Translations under genes and position numbers: made by a program | The notes under the pieces: generated by a model | Seen by the model: only the letters and a program-made list of their open reading frames with translations | Database searches by the model: none | What the model was told of the DNA's origin: nothing | NCBI GenBank assembly: GCA_030068075.1 | Contig: CM057826.1 | Span: 98,569,804 to 98,633,803, forward strand | Direction of reading: 5' to 3' | Length of the DNA stretch: 64,000 nucleotides | Source: Paguma larvata | Lineage: Eukaryota > Chordata > Mammalia > Carnivora > Viverridae | In this document: positions 29,801 through 37,879 of the stretch, piece after piece | How positions within the stretch are numbered: position 1 is the first letter of the stretch | Layout: each line of letters starts with the position of its first letter

Positions 29801-30102
29801 TCCAGGCTCTTTGCCTACGTGCTGATACTGGCACTCCCGCGGCCTGCCTCAAACCCTCCGCTCTCGTCTCCGGCTCACTGCCCGACCCAGTGGGTTCTAG
29901 GTCCAATTTTCACACATATCCACGGGCTGCGGCGCTGCCCTACCCAGGGCCGCGGTCACCGCGCAGCCTCCGCCACCGCGGTCTTTCTCCCCAGGGCCTT
30001 TGCTATAATCAGCACCATCCCTACCGCCCACGGTGCGGAAAAGAGACCAAATTTCCTTACCTGAACCACCCTGCTGGCAGACGCCATCTTGCTGCCCATC
30101 AT
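20869..30102 (-). CDS. MRPS36: MRPS36 / KGD4, alpha-ketoglutarate dehydrogenase subunit 4
   Basis: Small mitochondrial protein first named ribosomal protein S36 and later assigned to the 2-oxoglutarate dehydrogenase complex, where it helps attach E3 to the E2 core. Four coding exons (30102-30061, 23455-23392, 21588-21401, 20886-20869) join to 312 nt, that is 103 residues plus TAA, the length I recall for the human protein. The N-terminus begins MMGSKMASAS; the two adjacent ATG codons and a third at residue 6 leave the exact start open, and I chose the first by family length. The middle carries PHTPLIRFPDRRDNPKPN, and the C-terminus has KTLPQKYRRKLVSQEEME and ends RGGPE. No frame break is seen. 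A 7SK retrocopy and many SINEs lie in its 6.6-kb intron 1. Orientation matches its neighbours CENPH and CDK7. Confidence 0.97.
21401..21588 (-). CDS. MRPS36: MRPS36 coding exon 3
   Basis: A 188-nt exon from SEVLRSAGLPSHSS to EEMEFIQ. Acceptor TTCCAG, donor CAA|GTATGT. The reading frame continues only three codons into a plausible but wrong read-through, so the splice is needed. Confidence 0.96.
21975..22168 (-). mobile_element. SINEC
   Basis: Complete copy in MRPS36 intron 2, same strand as the gene. Confidence 0.88.
22213..22431 (+). mobile_element. SINEC
   Basis: Flanked by GAGTTACAGTAAGTTA and AAGTTACAATAAATTA, a diverged target-site duplication. Confidence 0.9.
22522..22610 (+). mobile_element. 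Very short LINE-1 3' tail
   Basis: About 90 bp of L1 end (GATACTGGAATTAATTAAAA) lie between two copies of ACAGGGACAA, a severely 5'-truncated insertion. Confidence 0.75.
22787..23002 (-). mobile_element. SINEC
   Basis: Flanked by CACGAGAAAATCTTA on both sides. MRPS36 intron 2. Confidence 0.92.
23085..23188 (+). mobile_element. Short CAN-SINE subtype
   Basis: GGCTGGTTCAGTTGGTGTAG to AAATTACTTAAAAATTAAAC. Confidence 0.8.
23392..23455 (-). CDS. MRPS36: MRPS36 coding exon 2
   Basis: A 64-nt exon from VVKPHTPLIRF to NPKPN plus one base. Acceptor TTTAG, donor AATG|GTAAGT. Confidence 0.96.
23887..24088 (+). mobile_element. SINEC
   Basis: GGCATGACTGGGTGGCTCAG head, CT body, A-tail; flanked by TTAGGAAATTTA-like and GAAAATTCGG sequence. 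Confidence 0.88.
24308..24518 (-). mobile_element. SINEC
   Basis: Complete copy in MRPS36 intron 1. Confidence 0.9.
24700..24838 (+). mobile_element. SINEC fragment
   Basis: Starts in the middle of the tRNA-like part (GTCAGTCTGTGAGACTGAGC), ends in AAAACAAAAC repeats. Confidence 0.75.
24940..25540 (-). mobile_element. LINE-2 3' part, split by a SINE
   Basis: CTGCCACTCCTTCCCTCTCT and GCTTTCCTGATTCC resemble antisense L2. Interrupted at 25254-25470. Confidence 0.55.
25254..25470 (+). mobile_element. SINEC with clear target-site duplication
   Basis: AAAAGCTTTCCTGATTCC stands directly before the head and again after the A-tail. Confidence 0.93.
25556..25770 (+). mobile_element. SINEC joined to the 7SK copy
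   Basis: The A-rich tail runs to AAAAGAATA and the 7SK copy begins at the next base (25771). No target-site duplication encloses the SINE alone. Confidence 0.88.
25771..26093 (+). pseudogene. 7SK small nuclear RNA retrocopy (RN7SK pseudogene)
   Basis: About 323 nt match 7SK RNA nearly end to end: the segment with CCATTGATCGCCAGGGTTGA, the middle with GTATACGAGTAGCTGCGCTC, and the 3' stem ending GCAGTCTGCCCTTCTTT. 7SK scaffolds the HEXIM/P-TEFb inhibitory snRNP. Compared with the form I recall, about nine bases are missing near position 8, removing the first GAUC of the 5' hairpin needed for HEXIM binding. The 3' end runs into a CAAA-type tail, and no snRNA-type promoter is seen upstream, where a SINE abuts directly; a non-functional retrocopy is therefore likely. 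It lies antisense in MRPS36 intron 1. Confidence 0.92.
26094..26126 (+). repeat. CAAA microsatellite, tail of the 7SK copy
   Basis: About eight CAAA units follow the 7SK 3' end, grown from the retrotransposition A-tail. Confidence 0.85.
26442..26644 (-). mobile_element. SINEC
   Basis: Diverged complete copy, MRPS36 intron 1. Confidence 0.87.
27003..27128 (-). mobile_element. Short CAN-SINE subtype
   Basis: AAGTAGGCTTCATGCCCAGT to GAGCCACCCAGACACC. Confidence 0.8.
27148..27366 (-). mobile_element. SINEC
   Basis: Flanked by ATTTGCTTT copies (27133 and 27370), an apparent target-site duplication. Confidence 0.9.
27393..27568 (+). mobile_element. SINEC with short internal deletion
   Basis: GGGCCTGGGTGGCTCAGTTA head; shortened tRNA-like part. 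Confidence 0.87.
27606..27824 (-). mobile_element. SINEC
   Basis: Flanked by AAAAGCAATTC and AAGAAGCAATTC. Confidence 0.9.
28480..28990 (-). mobile_element. Old LINE-1 3' region (L1M type)
   Basis: GGCTGTGTACTATTCCATTT, GGACATTTGGATTGTTTCTG and AACATCTTTTCACAGGCTTA are antisense L1M. MRPS36 intron 1. Confidence 0.75.
29683..29728 (+). promoter_or_regulatory. Pair of ATTGG (inverted CCAAT) boxes
   Basis: CCGATTGGCTAA and CCGATTGGCCAA have their GATTGG cores at 29683 and 29723, exactly 40 bp apart, inside MRPS36 intron 1. Spaced CCAAT boxes of this sort can bind NF-Y; their function here is inferred. Confidence 0.45.
30061..30102 (-). CDS. MRPS36: MRPS36 coding exon 1
   Basis: Fourteen codons, MMGSKMASASRVVQ, with donor CAG|GTAAGG, phase 0. 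Confidence 0.95.
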
Positions 30103-30671
30103 GACCCCAAGCTGGGGCAGCTTCCGGGGCGCTTGCTAGCTGCAGAGATAACAAGAGACCTGAGCAGGCGGGGGCGGGTCCTGCCTGTGGCGTCATGGAG
30201 GAGGAGCGAGCGTGCGCTCCGGCCGGATCCTCCTCCATTGCGTAGCTGGCCCACCCTGGGTGCCTAACCCGCCCCACCTCAATTCCCGCCTAGGAACTGC
30301 CTCACGTGCTTTCCATTGTATTGTTTTGCAGGCGAAGGTTTGTGGTGGGTTTGTTTTGCTCATCAGCTTATGAGTAAACTAGGGCCATTTCCTTTCCAGA
30401 TAGCCAGTTTCTATTTTAAGTAGAATCCAAAATTTAGTCTGACACCAAATAGGTGATACAAAGTCATGTGGCATCCTAAAACTAACAAGTTCATTAAACT
30501 TGGGAGTTCGTGGAAAACTCAGAAGGAATAGTCAATTCCAGGTCTATACAAGGCTACCTCTTATTTTCTTGCTTGCTGGCATTACTTGATATGATCTTGT
30601 TTTCTCTGCCATTATTCCTGATATTAAACTGCTGTCTGATTCCAGCATGAGAACTCAAAGCTCATTTTTCT

Positions 30672-30890
30672 TTCTTTTTTTTTTAACGTTTATTTATTTT
30701 TGAGAGACACAGAGACAGAGTATGAGCAGGGGAAGGGCAGAGAGAGAGGGAGACACAGAATCTGAAGAAGTAGGCTCCAGGCTCTGAGCCGTCAGTACAG
30801 AGCCCGACGCGGGGCTCGAACTCACAGACCGCGAGATCGTGACCTGAGCCGAAGTCGGCCGCTTAACCAACTGAGCCACCCAGGCGCCCC
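30672..30890 (-). mobile_element. SINEC, near consensus
   Basis: Followed immediately by a second SINE in the same orientation. Confidence 0.93.
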
Positions 30891-30900
30891 TCTTTTTCTT

Positions 30901-31096
30901 TTTTATTGTTTTTTAATGTTTATTAATTTTTGAGAAAGAGAGAGAGTTTGAGCAGGGGAGGGGCACAGAGAGAGGGAGACACAATCCCAAGCAGCTTCAG
31001 GTTCTAAGCTGTGAGCACAGATCCCCACCAGGGCTTGAACCCACCAGTGCTGTGATCATGACCTGAGCTTAACCTGCTGAGCCACCCAGGTGCACC
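30901..31096 (-). mobile_element. SINEC
   Basis: CTCATTTTTCTTT lies before the pair and GTTCATTTTTCTTT after it. Confidence 0.9.
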
Positions 31097-31379
31097 AGAA
31101 GTTCATTTTTCTTTTTGAAATATAACTCTTCAATATCATTCCCTCAAAATTACATTAAATTTTGTGGTAAACATTAATGTTTATGTTCTTATAATTTCTA
31201 ATACATGTTATGTTGTGGCCACTTAATATAATTTTGTAGGTAATGTAGCCATAAGCAACTTTAAGTACAGTGACAAATTTGTTTTGAGGACCTGGTCAGT
31301 GGCTTCTGAATCTGGGAAGCTTTTTAGAAATACTTTACCAACCCACAACTGGGCTCTTCTAATAAAATTTAAACTATGC

Positions 31380-31870
31380 TGAAACACTATTTTCACCCAT
31401 CCAACTGGTCAACATACATAATTTGGGTAACACATTCTGGGGCAGCTGTAGGGAAGAGGCACTCACACACATGCTTGGTGGGAACAAACGATGATATTTG
31501 AAAACTTACATACTAAATAACTCCAACTCTATGACATTTTGGAAAAGGCAAAATTCTGGAGAGAGTACAAGGATAAATGATTGCCAGAGACAAACAGGCA
31601 GAGCACAGCGGTTTTTAGGACAGTGAAACTATTCTATGATACTATAATGGTAAGTACGTGTCATTCTACATGTTAAAATCCATAGAAGGTATCACCTGTG
31701 AGTGATAATGACACATTAATATAGGTTCAATTGTAACAAATATACCAGGCTAGAAGGAATGGTGTTAGTGGGGAAGGCTGTGAATGTGTGTGGGGAAGTA
31801 TATGGCAACTCTACTTTCTCTGAATTTTGCAGCGAACCTAAATCTCTAAAAAATAAAGTCTATTAAAAAA
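31380..31870 (+). mobile_element. Old LINE-1 3' UTR (L1M type)
   Basis: ACAGTGAAACTATTCTATGA, GTTCAATTGTAACAAATATA and the end AAAAAATAAAGTCTATTAAA match L1M 3' ends. Confidence 0.75.
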
Positions 31871-31872
31871 TT

Positions 31873-32050
31873 GTTTGAGACACCTGGGTTGCTCAGCTGG
31901 TTAAGCATCCTCCTCTTGATTTTGGCTCAGGTCATGATCTCATGGTGTGTGAGATGGAGCCCCTCATCAGGGTTTGCACTGACAATTCAGAGGCTGCTTG
32001 GGATTCTGTCTCTCCCTCTCTCAAAACAAATAAGCTTTATTTTAAAAAAT
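31873..32050 (+). mobile_element. SINEC
   Basis: Inserted at the tail of the L1 at 31380-31870. Confidence 0.87.
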
Positions 32051-32089
32051 TGTTTTAAGTCACCACTGCTAAAATCAGATAACATGTTC

Positions 32090-32310
32090 TTAAAGCTCAA
32101 ATGTGGTGACTATAATAGGTAATACTGTATTGTATAACTGAAATTTGCTAAGTAGAACTTCAAATGTTCTCACCAAAAAACAAAAAAAAGAAGCTAAATA
32201 TGTGAGATAATGTGTTAACTCAAGTGTGGGAATCTCTTCACAATGTATATCAAATCATGTTGTACACTTATCTTACAACTTTGTCAATGACCTCAATACA
32301 GCTAGAAAAA
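32090..32310 (+). mobile_element. LINE-1 3' end (L1MA type)
   Basis: GGTGACTATAATAGGTAATA, AAATGTTCTCACCAAAAA and ATCATGTTGTACACTTATCT. Confidence 0.78.
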
Positions 32311-32545
32311 AAAAAAAGCTCAAAAGCAGCAGAAGCTTAGATTTCTAGCAGAGAGAGAAAAAAAGCAAGTTTCTATGTAAATATTCACATCAGATTCTCA
32401 TTCTGAATTCATTTAAAAGACACAGACATTTTTCGTTACTTTTCTAAATACACATTTCTCATTTTCCTTTATGGCAGTATTAAAGAAATGAATATGGGCA
32501 AAGAAGTCCCATGATTTAGAGTTTTATTAAAAAATAAACTTTCCA

Positions 32546-32774
32546 GGGGCGCCTGGGTGGTTCAGTCACTTAAGTGTCGACTTCAACTCAGGTCGTGATC
32601 TCATGGTTTGTAGGTTTGAGCCCCGCATCAGGCTCTGTGCTGACAGCTTGGGGCCTGGAGTCTGCTGACTGTGGGTCTCCCTCTCTGCCCCTCCCCTGCT
32701 CATGCTCTGTTCTCTCTCTCAAAAAAAAAATAAAAAATAAACATTAAAAATTTTTATTTAAAAAAAAAAAAAGG
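32546..32774 (+). mobile_element. SINEC (first of a stacked pair)
   Basis: Preceded by AAAAATAAACTTTCCA; the same text follows it. Confidence 0.92.
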
Positions 32775-32795
32775 GTTTTAAAAATAAACTTTCCA

Positions 32796-32990
32796 GGGTG
32801 CCTGTGTGGATCAGTTGGTTGGGCATCGAACTTCGGCTCAGGTCACGATCTCATGGCTCATGGGTTCAAGCCCTGCATCAGGCTCTGGGCTGACAGCTCA
32901 GAGCCTGGAGTCTCCTTTGGATTCTGTGTCTCCCTCTTTCTCTGCTCCTTCCCCACTTGTGTTTGCTCTCTCAAAAATAAACATTAAAAA
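32796..32990 (+). mobile_element. SINEC (second of a stacked pair)
   Basis: Preceded by AAAAATAAACTTTCCA and followed by AAACTTTCCA. Confidence 0.91.
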
Positions 32991-33449
32991 AACTTTCCAA
33001 GTCCTCATATACACAGCAGTTTCCTGGGAATACCTGGTGATAAATTCAGAAAACGTCAAATGCAGTGCAAATTACTTGTCATATTCAGATGGATATTGTT
33101 TTGGGGAGTCAGCCAGGAAAATATGACTTTTCTCTACTGCGAGTTCATTTTTAAGCATTGACATTCAAACTCCTTCAGAGAATTCTCATCTAGCTCTCTT
33201 CTGGATTAATTCTCTTTAGGACGAAGATGATAAAAGTAGTTAAAGTGGAAGCAGCAAATTGCCTTAACCCCCAAATCCTGTCTTCTCTTCCTATTGATGC
33301 TCCATTTCTATCAGCCATCATCAGTTCTGTTATCCCATCATCTGATTACTTACTCCACTCAGATTCTGATTTTCGTCTATACCCTTAATGCTATTATTTG
33401 GCTATTTTCATGGACCTGGAGCACACCAACTGATTCTGCTTCTTATGTA

Positions 33450-33663
33450 TTCTTTTTTTTTTTAAATGTTTATTTATTTATTTAGAGAGAGAGCAAGTGT
33501 GAGCAGGGGATGAGCAGCGTTGAGAGGGAGACAGAGAATCCCAAGCAGGCCCCATGCCCTGTGTATGGAGCCAACACAGGGCTCAACCTCATGACCACAA
33601 GATCACTACCTGAGCTGATATCAAGAGTTAGATACTCAACAGACTGAGCCACCCAGGCTTCCC
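33450..33663 (-). mobile_element. SINEC
   Basis: Flanked by TTATGTATTCTT on both sides. Confidence 0.92.
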
Positions 33664-34077
33664 TTGTATTATGTATTCTTAATGTTCCTTTCTCTTGGCC
33701 TTTGACTCCTTTCCTGTTCTATGTACCCTGTTCCTGACATTGGCTGTAGACCTCTTAGGCAAAACCATGCATGACAGCCTTCTGATGTAATACAATATGA
33801 AGTACCTAGTCACAACTTATGAATTTACCTGAGAAAAAAGTTTGAAACTACAAAAAAAAAATCGAAATTACATTTAATAAAGAGGATCTAACTTCTAGTT
33901 TAAAGGAATACCGAGGTCAAACAAGCTACATAAACTACTAGAAAGCAATCAGACAAATCATAATAGAAAATGGTCTATAGGTCAACTTGTTTCTTTAAGT
34001 CAGTAGACGGTAGGAAAAATACGGTACTGGACATATCATCTCAGTTCAATTCAATTATACCAATGTGGAAAACATCC

Positions 34078-34175
34078 ACAGATAATATGTAAATATGGAC
34101 ACAGCTTTGTTCTAATAAAGCTTTATTTACAAAAACAGGCAGCTGGTAAGCCACAGTTTGCTGACCTCTGATATA
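34078..34175 (+). mobile_element. hAT-type DNA transposon 3' end (MER-like)
   Basis: TAAAGCTTTATTTACAAAAA and CACAGTTTGCTGACCTCTG belong to a common non-autonomous hAT family; family name uncertain. Confidence 0.6.
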
Positions 34176-34245
34176 GATCAACCAAACAACCAAACCAACT
34201 GTGACCATCACCAACCACATTTAAAATCTGTATTAACAAAAGCGC

Positions 34246-34449
34246 TGGATACCTGGGTGGCTCAGTCCATTAAAAGTCTGACTTCGGTTCAGGTCATGAT
34301 CTAATGATTCTTGATTTTGAGCCCCACATTGAGCCCTGCTCAGACAGTGCAGAGCCTACTTGGGATTCTCTCTCTCGCCCTCTCTCTGCCCCTCCCCCAT
34401 TTGCTTGCACTCTCTCTCTCAAAATAAATAAACTTAAAAAAAAAAAAAA
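34246..34449 (+). mobile_element. SINEC
   Basis: Complete copy with CTCTCTC-rich body. Confidence 0.9.
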
Positions 34450-34485
34450 GCATCACTGATCTAGATTTAAAGACTGACAGATGCG

Positions 34486-34712
34486 GGGCGCCTGGGAGGC
34501 TCAGTCAGTTAAGTGTCTGACATCAGCTCAGATCATGATCTCACGGTTTGTGAGTTTGAGCCCCGTGTCGTGTCGGGCTCTGTGCTGACAGCTCAGAGCC
34601 TGGAGCCTGTTTCAGATTCTGTGTCTAGCTTTCTCTCTGCTCCTTCCCAACTTGTGCTCTGTCTCTCTCTCTCTCTCAAAAATAGACATTAAAAAAAATA
34701 ATAAAAATGTAA
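34486..34712 (+). mobile_element. SINEC
   Basis: Flanked by AAAGACTGACAGATG on both sides. Confidence 0.92.
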
Positions 34713-34743
34713 AAAAAGACTGACAGATGTAAAAGTATAATAT

Positions 34744-35520
34744 TTGAATCCCCAACTGAGAAAGCTGCTGAGGACACACTCTCTGATGCCCTCTTCAGAT
34801 ATGGCCAATGTTCCTCATGCAAAGGGAGAACTGGCAAAGGGCAGAGTCAAGACAGGATCTTCTTACAGCGAGCAGCACAAGAGCCTAATCAAAAGGTGTT
34901 CCCTCTCCTTAGTAAGGTGCACCTCCTATTATTTGCCAAGCAGGATTTCAGAACTGCTAACCTCGTCCACTATTGTTTGCTGGCTATGTGAAACGAAAGA
35001 ATCTGTCTTTTCAGTTCATAGATCTCCAGACCATGAAGAGCCACATCTGGACCTGATGGCAAAGACTATCAAGATATCCTGAACTTGGAAACTGTTATGA
35101 CTGGATGACACTATTAACTTAATTTCTTTGGGCAATGTTGTGCCTTTTACATGCAAAACGGAAGTTAACATTTAAGACCAAGATGGCAGACTGTATTCTT
35201 TCCAGAAGATACCCATTTTCTTCCCTCCACTCTGAAAACTAGCACTCCCTTGCTGTGGGAGAAGTATACTTTCCTGTTCCAGGAACGTTTGGCATGGTGA
35301 ATGGAGCCTTGGTGGAAATACCATATGCTCCCTCTAAGTAGAAACTTTACATGTGCTTCTGCAATTTCACTTGGCCACATAATCCATAAGAATGTTTCAT
35401 GCAGTGAATACTCCTCACGTCATCCAGCAATCAAACTATGGACCTAAGAGAGATATCAATGTTTGTTACAAGCCACTGAGTTATTATTCAGTCCTTCGGG
35501 AAAAACTGACTAATGAAAAT
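34744..35520 (+). mobile_element. Probable LTR remnants
   Basis: TGTTTGTTACAAGCCACTGA near 35459 is like the end of MaLR/ERVL-type LTRs; the part before 35160 is less certain. A 112-codon open frame at 34744 has no recognisable domain. Confidence 0.4.
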
Positions 35521-35659
35521 TCTCTCTCAGAGTTGGGCTTTAGAAGGGAACATGCAGGATAATAAAATCCCAGTTAAATGCAAAAAATTTTTCAGACGAT
35601 GCTGAATCTATGTATCAGGGAAGTATTTTCCAGAATAAAGCTTTTCCATAAGAAAAATA

Positions 35660-35713
35660 TAACTTGAGCCAAAATCAATAGCCACTTATCCAACTAAGCC
35701 ACCGAGGTGCCCC
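35660..35713 (-). mobile_element. SINEC head fragment
   Basis: Only about 50 bp of the 5' end remain, ending GCCACCGAGGTGCCCC. Confidence 0.7.
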
Positions 35714-35739
35714 TCAATTAGAGTTTTCAAAAAATTGAA

Positions 35740-35934
35740 TGGGGGGACCTGGGTAGCTCAGTGGGTTAAGAGTCTGATTCCTGATTTCAGCCTGGGCCAT
35801 GATCTTATGGTTTGTGAGTTTCAGCTCCATATCAGGCTCCGTGCTGACAGTGCAGAGACTGGTTGGGGTTCTCTCTCTCTGCCCCTCCTCCACTCTCTCT
35901 CTCAAAATAAATAAATAAACTTTAAAAAAAAAAG
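35740..35934 (+). mobile_element. SINEC
   Basis: GGGGGGACCTGGGTAGCTCA head, AAATAAATAAATAAAC tail. Confidence 0.9.
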
Positions 35935-35977
35935 GAATGGGATGCTATACAAGATGGCAAGTTCTATTTTTTAGAAG

Positions 35978-36092
35978 TTTATTTACAATTTTTTTTTTAG
36001 TAATCTTTACACCCAATGTGGGCTTAATTAAACTCATGACCCGAAGACCAAGAGTTGCATGCTCTACTGAAAGCCAGTCATGTGCCTCAGCA
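35978..36092 (-). mobile_element. Short CAN-SINE subtype
   Basis: Flanked by CAAGTTCTATTTTT copies (35958 and 36090). Confidence 0.75.
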
Positions 36093-36183
36093 AGTTCTAT
36101 TTTTAATAACATTTACTTTTTATTATTTAACTTATAAAAGTAATGCATGATACAGAAATATAAAATTTAAAGTCACAAGTGGA

Positions 36184-36405
36184 GGAGGCCTGGGTGGCTC
36201 AGTCGGTTGAGCATCCAACTTTGCCTCAGGTTATGATCTCATGGCTCACATAATCACAATTTTATCTGTGTATTTGAGCCCCACGTTGGAATCTGTGCTG
36301 ACAGCTGAGTCTGGAGCCTGCTTTGGATTCTGTCTCCCTCTCTCTGCTCCTCCCCCACTTGTTCTCGTCTTCTTTCTTTCTCATAAATAAACATTAAAAC
36401 AAAAG
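36184..36405 (+). mobile_element. SINEC (first of a stacked pair)
   Basis: Preceded by AAAGTCACA and followed by AGAGTCACA. Carries a short insertion near 36247. Confidence 0.9.
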
Positions 36406-36433
36406 AAAACAAAACAAAAAAAGAGTCACACTT

Positions 36434-36620
36434 GGGGTGCCTGGGTGGCTCAGTAGTTTGAGCATCTGATTTTGACCCATATCATGGTCTTACAGTTTGT
36501 AGAATCAAGCCCCATGTCAGGTTCCATGTTGACACTAAGAAGCCTGCTTAGGATTCTCTCTCTCCCAGCCCCTCCCCTGCTTACTTCTCTCTCAAAATAA
36601 ATAAATAAACTTTTTTTTTC
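36434..36620 (+). mobile_element. SINEC (second of a stacked pair)
   Basis: Preceded by AGAGTCACA and followed by AAAAGTCACA. Confidence 0.9.
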
Positions 36621-36734
36621 TATAAAAAGTCACAATTACTCTACAACAACCACAACAGCACTTTGGATATGTTTTTCTGTTTTGTTTTTCAAGACTGAGG
36701 TGCTTTATTTGGTTCTCTATTTAAAGACATTGAT

Positions 36735-37015
36735 GATTGATGGGGCATGGGGGACTTGGGAAGATGTTGGTCACACGCACAAACATGCAGTTAGAAAATG
36801 GGTAAGTTTTTGGAAATCTAACACACAGCACTGTAATTCTAGTTAACAATATTATATGTTTCAAAGCTGCTAAGACACTAGATCTTAAATGCTCTCACCA
36901 TAGAAAAAAGAAATAATTATGTAACACGATGAAGATGTTAGCTAATGCCACGGTGGTCAAGTCAGCCCCCTGTACACCTTAAACTTACACAATGTTTTGT
37001 CAATTTTATCTGTGT
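36735..37015 (+). mobile_element. LINE-1 3' end (L1MA type)
   Basis: GGAAGATGTTGGTCACACGC, CTTAAATGCTCTCACCATAG and CCTGTACACCTTAAACTTAC. Confidence 0.75.
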
Positions 37016-37194
37016 ATTAATAAGAAGAGAGAGAGAAAGAAACAACCTGTGAGGAGATAAATACGAAATGAGATTTATTTGAATAAAATATATTTACTGT
37101 TGGAAAAAAACCCAAGATATGGATATCCTTTTCTAATATTTCTAATGTTTTAGTTGACTGACAAATGCACAGAAGTATTCCAAATGAAGGTGGT

Positions 37195-37345
37195 CGGGAA
37201 GATAGGTTAAAAGGGTGATGAGTATTAAAGTGGGCACTTTTTGTGATGAACACTGGATCTTGTATGTAAATGATAAGTCACTAAATTTTACTCCTGAAAT
37301 TAATATTATACTGTGTTAACTAACTACAATTTAAATAAAAACTTG
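37195..37345 (+). mobile_element. LINE-1 3' tail, carnivore type
   Basis: TTGTGATGAACACTGGATCT to ACAATTTAAATAAAAACTTG, running into the GAAA tract. Confidence 0.82.
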
Positions 37346-37373
37346 AAAAAAGAAAGAAAGAGAGAGACAAAGT

Positions 37374-37417
<44 letters not shown>

Positions 37418-37488
37418 GAAAGAAAGAAAGAAAGAAAGGACAGAAGGAAAGAAAGAAGAAAAGAAAGAAGGAAAGAAAGAAAGGAGAA
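37346..37488 (+). repeat. GAAA microsatellite / polypurine tract
   Basis: About 140 bp of almost pure purine, mostly GAAA units, seeded in the A-tail of the preceding L1; it lies about 140 bp past the likely CENPH 3' end. Long frames on the opposite strand are low-complexity by-products. Confidence 0.95.
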
Positions 37489-37625
37489 ACGTATTCCAAA
37501 TGAGAGTTGGGATTGCCAGGAATGTTGTAAAAAAATGTCCACATTCAATGGAATGCTAGATAAGATGTCTTTTGGGAAACTTGCAAGACTAAAATCTTCT
37601 GATTCATTTGGAGTATGCCAGTCAC

Positions 37626-37631
37626 TTTAAT
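37626..37631 (-). promoter_or_regulatory. CENPH candidate poly(A) signal (ATTAAA)
   Basis: ATTAAA on the minus strand about 155 nt after the CENPH stop. I saw no AATAAA in that interval, so this variant is the best candidate. Confidence 0.45.
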
Positions 37632-37786
37632 TATCATATTTAAAACAATGGATTCCATGTTACAGTGTTAAGCTACAAAAAATTTGCAATATTAAAATAG
37701 TTTCAAAAACACTAAAAAAATTCACTTGAAATATGCTATTTAAATGATATACGAAAGATGGAAACAAAAAAATAACAGAATTCTTA

Positions 37787-37879
37787 TTAGATCATGGTGA
37801 GATTCTTCTCAAGCTGTAGAACAATTTCCTTAAAGGCAGAATCCTCTGCCCAGTTGGCTTTACTTCCTAAAATGAGATT
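37787..37879 (-). CDS. CENPH: CENPH coding exon 9 (terminal)
   Basis: Thirty codons plus TAA, NLILGSKANWAED to LEKNLTMI, after acceptor ATTACAG. Confidence 0.95.
   Translation of the reverse strand, partial: NLILGSKANWAEDSAFKEIVLQLEKNLTMI

Larger units (their letters stand above)
29560..30300 (-). promoter_or_regulatory. MRPS36 CpG-rich promoter region
   Basis: A CpG-dense block covers MRPS36 exon 1 and the start of intron 1. Upstream of the start it has a GC box (30170-30178), a CRE-like TGACGCCA read on the minus strand (30188-30195) and an ETS-like CCGGAAG (30121-30126). Within intron 1 are two ATTGG boxes, listed separately. Open frames here on both strands look like the usual result of high GC, not genes. 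Confidence 0.65.
30301..37620. other. Intergenic region between MRPS36 and CENPH
   Basis: No gene recognised. It is filled with SINEs, L1 tails, LTR-like remnants and a GAAA tract, listed separately; 30300-30660 and 33110-33440 show nothing I can name. Confidence 0.6.

Noticed and set aside
29779..30267. Open frame of 162 codons (plus strand) and one of 126 codons (minus strand) over the MRPS36 CpG island
   Set aside because: Both overlap MRPS36 exon 1 and its promoter, have GC-driven composition and show no known domain. Such frames are expected in CpG islands.
34744..35082. Plus-strand open frame of 112 codons
   Set aside because: No recognisable domain, lies in probable LTR remnants, and has no splice or promoter support.
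37320..37548. Minus-strand open frames of Phe/Leu/Ser repeats resembling membrane proteins
   Set aside because: They are translations of the GAAA microsatellite.
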